DNA from: Pseudomonadota bacterium
GTDB taxonomy: Bacteria > Desulfobacterota > DSM-4660 > Desulfatiglandales > B25-G16
Direction: 5' to 3'
Assembly (NCBI GenBank): GCA_015223015.1
Contig: JADFWK010000165.1
Coordinates: forward strand, 1-6,717
Length of the DNA stretch: 6,717 nt
Numbering within the stretch: the stretch's first letter is position 1; each line of letters opens with the position of its first letter. Under the pieces are notes generated by a model that saw only the letters and a list, made by a program, of their open reading frames with translations, was not told where the DNA came from and did not search any database. The position numbers and the translations under genes were made by a program. Below are positions 1-4,289 of the stretch, one piece after another.

Positions 1-408
1 ATCATTCAAAAAGATCATCAAATCGAAGCGTTTCAGCATGAAATTCGTTCACAAGACGGCTTTCATGGGATCCTGGGTTCCTCCGCTTCAATGCAAAAAG
101 TCTTCAGCCTGATTGATAGTGCCACACGGTCTGATGCACCTGTGATCATTTTTGGAGAAAGCGGAACCGGGAAAGAACTTGTTGCAGGGGCTATCCATGA
201 GACCGCGGCTCGCAGAAGAAAGCCTTTTGTGAAAGTGAATTGTGCCTCCCTCAATGAATCCCTGTTAGAGAGCGAACTGTTTGGGCATGTCAAAGGGGCC
301 TTGTACTCTGGGCCAGGGATAGCGGTATATAACCTGTTTCACATAGAGGCGGAGAAAACCATATTGTTCTACGAAAGGGTCATCAATAAGACAAATCTAC
401 AACAGTAA
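1..408 (+). pseudogene. Sigma-54-dependent transcriptional activator, truncated AAA+ domain (left-edge partial, 3' broken)
   Basis: The reading frame is open from the left edge. The first 100 visible residues are clearly the start of the AAA+ domain of an NtrC-type activator, which drives open-complex formation by sigma-54 RNA polymerase using ATP. Visible are a lead-in GILGSSASMQKVF, the Walker A motif GESGTGKE at residues 52-59 (bases 154-177), FVKVNCASLNESLLESELFG, and GHVKGA ending at base 300. The family continues GAFTGA (the sigma-54 contact loop), Walker B, an arginine finger and a helix-turn-helix. Here residues switch to LYSGPGIAVYNLF and the frame stops at 406-408. No other frame downstream resumes the family, so the gene lacks its sigma-54 contact loop, Walker B and DNA-binding domain and should be non-functional. 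Any sensor domain lies left of the window. Family identity is very secure. Whether this is a natural rearrangement or an assembly join cannot be told from the sequence alone. Confidence 0.88.
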
Positions 409-512
409 AAACCCCGATTTGCTTGAAAAAGCCCTCAAAAAGAGTTTAAAAAATGTCCTGAATAGGCCACACAAGCGGTATGACTTGTTCTACAATTTTC
501 CTCAACCTAAAC
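301..512. other. Unassigned stretch between the broken activator and fdhB
   Basis: This 212-base stretch separates the point where sigma-54 activator homology stops from the stop codon of the convergent fdhB. By hand count it is about 40% G+C, somewhat poorer than its flanks. The activator frame runs through it to a stop at 406-408, giving residues with no recognisable family. A second + strand frame is open from 347 to 556 but has no ATG, and its last 15 codons lie over fdhB. I see no convincing factor-independent terminator for the minus-strand operon, only stems of 3-4 bp near T-runs. I see no terminal inverted repeats, tRNA, or recognisable transposase motif. It may be debris from whatever interrupted the activator. 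Confidence 0.5.
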
Positions 513-1727
513 CTAAAATACGAGTTCAACGCCGGGTATGGTTAATTCTTCATCTGTGATTGACCTTAAGGGAGGACGGCTCGCTACATCCACCCCTGGC
601 TGATACTTGAAAATACCGTAAAGTTCCTTATTTAACATAAAGATTAATCGGGTTAAAGGTATGCCGGCAGGGCATGCATCTTGACATTGACCACAGTTCA
701 GACAAGAATCCATGACATGAGCGATCCTTATCATGGGGAACATTGCATTAGGTGGCACTTCCCCAGGCATAACTACGCCTCTATCAGCTTCTAAGATACA
801 ATCCTTGCAATAGCATATGGGGCAAGCATCCCGACATCCATAGCATTTAATGCATTGGCTGAACTGCCCCCACCAGTAATCAAATTTCTCCTCAATAGCC
901 ATATTCTTAAGCGGAGCAAAATCTGTTTTCTCCCACTTCAGGGCTGACTCGATTGCCTCTTGCTCTTTCTCTTTCCTCTCCTTTATAGCTTTGTCGTCCG
1001 CGTGTTCAACGGCTATATAGCCGGCTTTGATCGCTTCTTCGAAAAGTTCAGCGCCCTTATCGGAGCAAATTTCCACAAATGTTGCTTTCTTGTTACTTGT
1101 CCCCCACTTTCCACAGGCAATATCCGCCATGGTGGGAATCTTAATTTCACACCTTCGGCAGTTCTCCCTGCGCCCATATCCCTTCTCCTCCAGCGCTTTT
1201 AAATCTTTTGTTTTTTCGGTTCCATCCTTCAGCATGATAATAAGGTTGCCATCTTCGATGTCCTCGTGAATAATATTCAGAGGGTCAACTCCAAACTCTT
1301 CGATGATTGTCCTTTTAGCCACCACCGGAGATAGTGTGCCGCTACAGTTCAGACCTATGAGGAACAGGTTATCAAGGTTGACCTGCTCCCTCTTAACTAA
1401 CTCAATGGTCCCTCTGATATCGCAAGGCTTTCCCACTACAGCCAATTTCATATCAAAAGCGCCCCCAAGGTATTCCTTGAGAAATCGTGCAATATTAGGA
1501 GAAGAACAATGCAATGACCCGGCTGTCTCAATTAACTCACTTGGATCAGTAATTAAGACAGGGCCGCCATCGTATCTATCGTCACCCCTTGCTTTTACCG
1601 CCAGCACTGCATCTACTCGTTTAGTATCCAGCACAAACTTGAGCAAGGACGTAACTATCCCACCATTTTCTGATCTATTCAGAATCTCACTATCTGAAGA
1701 CCAGGCCAGGTACATGTCTCCTTTCAC
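513..1727 (-). CDS. fdhB: FrhB/FdhB-family iron-sulfur flavoprotein, formate dehydrogenase beta-type subunit
   Basis: This 404-residue protein belongs to the coenzyme F420 hydrogenase/dehydrogenase beta family (FrhB, methanogen FdhB). These proteins carry FAD and Fe-S clusters and link a catalytic subunit to an electron acceptor. Numbering from the chosen GTG, the N-terminal FrhB domain shows ENGGIVTSLL near 20-29, GKPCD with Cys102, LNCSG with Cys128, CRRC at 190-193 and DIACGKWG with Cys205. A charged, probably helical linker (about 242-275) leads to a C-terminal ferredoxin-like domain. This has a seven-cysteine run at 292-310 (C-x2-C-x2-C-x3-C-P-x-C-x-C-x2-C) and a second cluster motif CLNCGQCQDACP at 342-353. 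The GTG at 1725-1727 is preferred over a GTG 27 bases upstream because GGAGGT sits 6 nt before it and it overlaps the fdhA stop by 4 nt; an ATG at 1713-1715 is a weaker alternative. It is the last visible gene of the operon. Whether the acceptor is F420, NAD(P), ferredoxin or only the partner MvhD/HdrA is not decided by the sequence. Confidence 0.88.
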   Translation of the reverse strand: MKGDMYLAWSSDSEILNRSENGGIVTSLLKFVLDTKRVDAVLAVKARGDDRYDGGPVLITDPSELIETAGSLHCSSPNIARFLKEYLGGAFDMKLAVVGKPCDIRGTIELVKREQVNLDNLFLIGLNCSGTLSPVVAKRTIIEEFGVDPLNIIHEDIEDGNLIIMLKDGTEKTKDLKALEEKGYGRRENCRRCEIKIPTMADIACGKWGTSNKKATFVEICSDKGAELFEEAIKAGYIAVEHADDKAIKERKEKEQEAIESALKWEKTDFAPLKNMAIEEKFDYWWGQFSQCIKCYGCRDACPICYCKDCILEADRGVVMPGEVPPNAMFPMIRIAHVMDSCLNCGQCQDACPAGIPLTRLIFMLNKELYGIFKYQPGVDVASRPPLRSITDEELTIPGVELVF

Positions 1728-3754
1728 CGTTTCACCTCCAGTCTGACAGCACACACTTTAGTTTCAGCACACTTGCAACTGGGATCTAATGCTGAGTTTG
1801 TTAGCACATTGGCACAGGAATCGGCAAAATGGACGGGAATGAACAGCAATCCTGGTTGTACGTTATCAGTAACCCTGGCTTCGGCTTCAATGCTGCCTCG
1901 CCTTGTCTCCAGAGTAACGATATCCCTATCTTTGACTCCTGCCTTAATAGCATCCTTGGGATTGACCTCAACAAAGCCCCGAGGAACCTCATTCATTAGC
2001 TTTGGGGTCCTCCTTGTCATATGTCCGGTATGGTAATGAAATATACTTCTTCCAGTAGTCAGAAAGTAGGGGTATTCTTCATCCGGCATCTCTGCCGGGG
2101 GCTTATACTCCACAGGCTGAAAATGACCGAGACCATCAGGTGTGCCAAATTTCTCCAAGAACATCGTAGGTGTGCCCGGATGCTCTTCTGAAGGGCAAGG
2201 CCAGTGAATTCCTCCTACCGTCTTTTCTAGCCGTTCATAGGTTATTCCCTTATACTGGGGAATACAGCTTCTTATCTCTTCAAATATTTCGCCGGCAGAA
2301 CTGAAACTGAATTTATCCTTATGGCCCATCCTTTCGGCTAGTTGGCTTACAATCAGCCAGTCAGGCTTGGTTTCGCCGGGAGTGTCGATGAACTTATTTA
2401 TCTTTTGCACCCTTCTATCTACGAAAGTATGGGTGCCCTCTCGTTCCACCCAGGTAGCAGCCGGTAGCACTACGTGAGCAAGCCTAGCTATCTCAGTGAG
2501 GAATATGTCCTGAACAACTATGAAATTCATATTCTGCAACACCTTCTTCACATTATTAACATCGGGCACCACCATCATGGGATCCCCGCCAATCATATAG
2601 AGAAACTTGCAGTTATATAGCTGGTCAATATAGGTCATACCGGGCTTAGTGGGCAGATTGCTCACTCCCCAAGCATCCTCGAAGAATTTTGCCGCCTCCT
2701 CACTTACACGCTTAAATCCAGGATAGAAGACACACAGGCAACCCATATCACCGCTGCCCTCACCATTTATCTGGCCTCTCATTGAGTTTACCCCACTCCC
2801 AGGCTTACCGGCATGCCCACAAAGAAGGGCCAGGTCAGCGTGAAGCTTGACATTATCTCCACCAACGGTGTGCTGGCATATACCCTGGTTATAGAGTATG
2901 CACCCTCTCTCTGCCCTGGCATAAGTAATTGCCGCCTCTCTAATCTTTTCTATAGGAACACCGGTAAGTTCCTCTGCTTGCTTTAAATCGATTTTGGAGA
3001 GAAAATTGCGCAATTCATCTAATCCGGCGGTTCTCGTTGCAATGAATTCTTTATTCTCTAGCCCCTCAGCCAGAATAATGCTCATCATGGCATTTATCAG
3101 GGCTGCATCCGTGCCTGACTTTAACTGCAAGTGGATATCAGCTAAGTATCTCGCTGTAGCTGTATTTCTAGGATCTGTATAAATAACCTTTGCCCCCCTG
3201 TCTTTCGCTCTGAGCACCCTCCTGCTTATCATGGGAAAGGTTTCCTTCAGATTAACACCGGCAAGAAAGATACAGTCGGCAAGCTCAATTTCAAGTTGAG
3301 AGGTCTGCATCACCCCAGAGCCCATTGTAGGAACTAACCCGGCTACTGCCGACGAGTGACATAATCTACCGCAGTATTCCACATTATTGGTGCCCATAAC
3401 CACACGGGCAAATTTTTGAATCACATAAGCATCCTCATTACTATTCCTGCACGAGGCGATAAGGCCAAACTTCTCCGGGGCAGCCTCCTTTAGTTTGGAG
3501 GAAACCAGGTTAAGCGCCTCCTCCCAGGAGCTTTCCTTAAAGACACCGTTCTTTCTCACTAATGGCATTTTCAGCCTGTCTTCACTATAGATGTACGCAT
3601 AGGCATTCTTACCTTTGGGGCAATTTGCCCCCTCGTTCACCGGATGCTCCTTCCATGGCTCTTGTCCGATTATCCTTCCGTCTTTGATTACAAGATATAT
3701 TCCGCATCCGCAGCTACAATAAGGACAAATTGTAGGCACATATTTAATGTCCAT
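1724..3754 (-). CDS. fdhA: Molybdopterin formate dehydrogenase catalytic subunit, cysteine type
   Basis: This 676-residue protein is of the bis-MGD oxidoreductase family and is close in layout to E. coli FdhF. It would interconvert formate and CO2 in the cytoplasm; no Tat signal is visible. An N-terminal [4Fe-4S] site is C-x2-C-x3-C-x27-C at residues 10, 13, 17 and 45, followed by Lys47 (CPKGK), matching the FdhF lysine between cluster and pterin. The metal ligand lies in YCGRLCHSSAVAG: Cys132 is encoded by TGT, so this is not a selenocysteine enzyme, and the catalytic His133 follows. The other active-site arginine is Arg326 in SMRGQINGEG, matching FdhF VRGQNNVQG. MGPT-binding segments include MIGGDPM (387-393) and PAATWVEREGTHTF (431-444). 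The C-terminal dinucleotide-binding domain starts near YPYFLTTGRSIFHYH. An ATG 30 bases upstream is in frame, but the ATG at 3752-3754 has AGGAGG four bases before it and starts directly with the conserved region. It overlaps mvhD by 11 nt. Another bis-MGD activity is possible, but the Cys/His/Arg set and the partners favour formate. Confidence 0.92.
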   Translation of the reverse strand: MDIKYVPTICPYCSCGCGIYLVIKDGRIIGQEPWKEHPVNEGANCPKGKNAYAYIYSEDRLKMPLVRKNGVFKESSWEEALNLVSSKLKEAAPEKFGLIASCRNSNEDAYVIQKFARVVMGTNNVEYCGRLCHSSAVAGLVPTMGSGVMQTSQLEIELADCIFLAGVNLKETFPMISRRVLRAKDRGAKVIYTDPRNTATARYLADIHLQLKSGTDAALINAMMSIILAEGLENKEFIATRTAGLDELRNFLSKIDLKQAEELTGVPIEKIREAAITYARAERGCILYNQGICQHTVGGDNVKLHADLALLCGHAGKPGSGVNSMRGQINGEGSGDMGCLCVFYPGFKRVSEEAAKFFEDAWGVSNLPTKPGMTYIDQLYNCKFLYMIGGDPMMVVPDVNNVKKVLQNMNFIVVQDIFLTEIARLAHVVLPAATWVEREGTHTFVDRRVQKINKFIDTPGETKPDWLIVSQLAERMGHKDKFSFSSAGEIFEEIRSCIPQYKGITYERLEKTVGGIHWPCPSEEHPGTPTMFLEKFGTPDGLGHFQPVEYKPPAEMPDEEYPYFLTTGRSIFHYHTGHMTRRTPKLMNEVPRGFVEVNPKDAIKAGVKDRDIVTLETRRGSIEAEARVTDNVQPGLLFIPVHFADSCANVLTNSALDPSCKCAETKVCAVRLEVKR
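1734..1739 (-). promoter_or_regulatory. Shine-Dalgarno of fdhB inside the end of fdhA
   Basis: On the minus strand the sequence reads GGAGGT, then six bases, then GTG. The motif encodes part of the last residues of FdhA (LEVKR). Together with the GTGA stop/start overlap it decides the fdhB start and suggests translational coupling of the two subunits. Confidence 0.8.
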
Positions 3755-4175
3755 TCCGCCTCCTGTTAAATGGGCTTGGCCCAAGTTCTTTTATCGTTTG
3801 GGTGAAGCTCATGACTGTCTCGGCAAACTTTGGTCCTTCAGATGCCGCTATCCATTCTAACCTAAGCCTCTCAGGTCTTATCCCTATAGCTTCAAGAAAA
3901 GGCTTCAGTCCCATGACTCTTCTTCTGGCAGCCAAGTTGCCCTTCAGATAGTGGCAATCTCCAGGATGGCAGCCGGCAACTAAAATGCCATCCGCACCAA
4001 TAGCGAAAGCGTTAAGTATTAAAAGGTCACTAACCCTCCCGGAACACATTACCCTTACTACCCTTATATCAGGTGGATATTGGAGCCTGCCCACTCCGGC
4101 AAGGTCAGCGCCGGCGTAAGAACACCAGTTACAGCAAAAGCCGACAATTTTGGGCTCAAACTTATTCTCATTCAC
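3744..4175 (-). CDS. mvhD: MvhD/FrhD-family [2Fe-2S] electron-transfer subunit (delta)
   Basis: This 143-residue protein matches the MvhD family in length and motifs. In methanogen Mvh-Hdr and Fdh-Hdr complexes MvhD carries a [2Fe-2S] cluster and passes electrons from hydrogenase or formate dehydrogenase to HdrA. The family signature is present: GFCCNWCSYAGAD with Cys14, Cys15 and Cys18, then VMCSGRV with Cys44, and GCHPGDCHY with Cys69 and Cys74. There is no signal peptide or membrane segment. The start is a GTG with AGGAGG eight bases upstream; no ATG sits nearby in frame. Its position between hdrA and fdhA is the main evidence that the formate dehydrogenase docks on HdrA. The last eight residues (FNRRRNGH) are largely dictated by the fdhA ribosome-binding site. 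The gene is separate here, not fused to HdrA as in some bacteria. Confidence 0.93.
   Translation of the reverse strand: MNENKFEPKIVGFCCNWCSYAGADLAGVGRLQYPPDIRVVRVMCSGRVSDLLILNAFAIGADGILVAGCHPGDCHYLKGNLAARRRVMGLKPFLEAIGIRPERLRLEWIAASEGPKFAETVMSFTQTIKELGPSPFNRRRNGH
3759..3764 (-). promoter_or_regulatory. Shine-Dalgarno of fdhA inside the end of mvhD
   Basis: The minus strand reads AGGAGG, then CGGA, then ATG. The same bases encode the arginine-rich tail of MvhD (FNRRRNGH). This strong site favours the ATG at 3752-3754 over the in-frame ATG at 3784 and implies coupled translation of mvhD and fdhA. Confidence 0.8.
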
Positions 4176-4183
4176 TTATCATG

Positions 4184-4189
4184 CCTCCT
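4184..4189 (-). promoter_or_regulatory. Shine-Dalgarno of mvhD
   Basis: AGGAGG lies eight bases before the GTG at 4173-4175. An ATG also occurs in the spacer, but it opens only a four-codon frame (ATG ATA AGT GAA TGA) and is too close to the motif. The GTG is therefore the likely start of mvhD. Confidence 0.75.
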
Positions 4190-4210
4190 TTACATTTTCA
4201 CTTTTCTTAA

Positions 4211-4227
4211 CTTCTTTCGATAAGAAG
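4211..4227 (-). other. Small inverted repeat in the hdrA-mvhD gap
   Basis: The sequence CTTCTT-ATCGA-AAGAAG (minus strand) can form a 6-bp, AT-rich stem with a 5-base loop. It lies 36-52 bases before the mvhD start. No T-run follows, so it is not a standard terminator. A role in mRNA processing or stability between hdrA and mvhD is only a guess. Confidence 0.35.
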
Positions 4228-4249
4228 AAATCCTCAACCTTATTCCCCC

Positions 4250-4267
4250 GAGAAGTCAGGCCTTCTC
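4250..4267 (-). other. Perfect 6-bp hairpin downstream of hdrA
   Basis: The minus strand reads GAGAAG-GCCTGA-CTTCTC, a perfect 6-bp stem with a 6-base loop, 22 bases after the hdrA stop. It is followed by GGGGGAATAAGG rather than a T-run, so a factor-independent terminator is unlikely. It could mark an RNA processing or attenuation point that sets different levels for hdrA and the mvhD-fdhA-fdhB block. Confidence 0.4.
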
Positions 4268-4289
4268 ATCAATGATAAATGAAATGATA

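Noticed and set aside
410..512. Factor-independent terminator for the minus-strand operon
   Set aside because: There are T-runs on the minus strand (near 416, 425, 437 and 449), but the stems next to them are only 3-4 bp.
301..512. Insertion sequence with terminal inverted repeats
   Set aside because: I could not find matched terminal repeats, a target duplication or a transposase motif.
347..556. A small + strand gene in the open frame across the fdhB end
   Set aside because: It has no ATG, no clear ribosome-binding site and no recognisable family, and its end lies antisense to fdhB.
960..1746. Several + strand open frames opposite fdhB
   Set aside because: They are antisense to a well-supported gene and have no recognisable motifs; they look like shadows of its codon usage.
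3755..3784. Ten-residue longer FdhA starting at the ATG at 3784
   Set aside because: The added residues (MGQAHLTGGG) are translated from the Shine-Dalgarno region, and the downstream ATG has AGGAGG at good distance.
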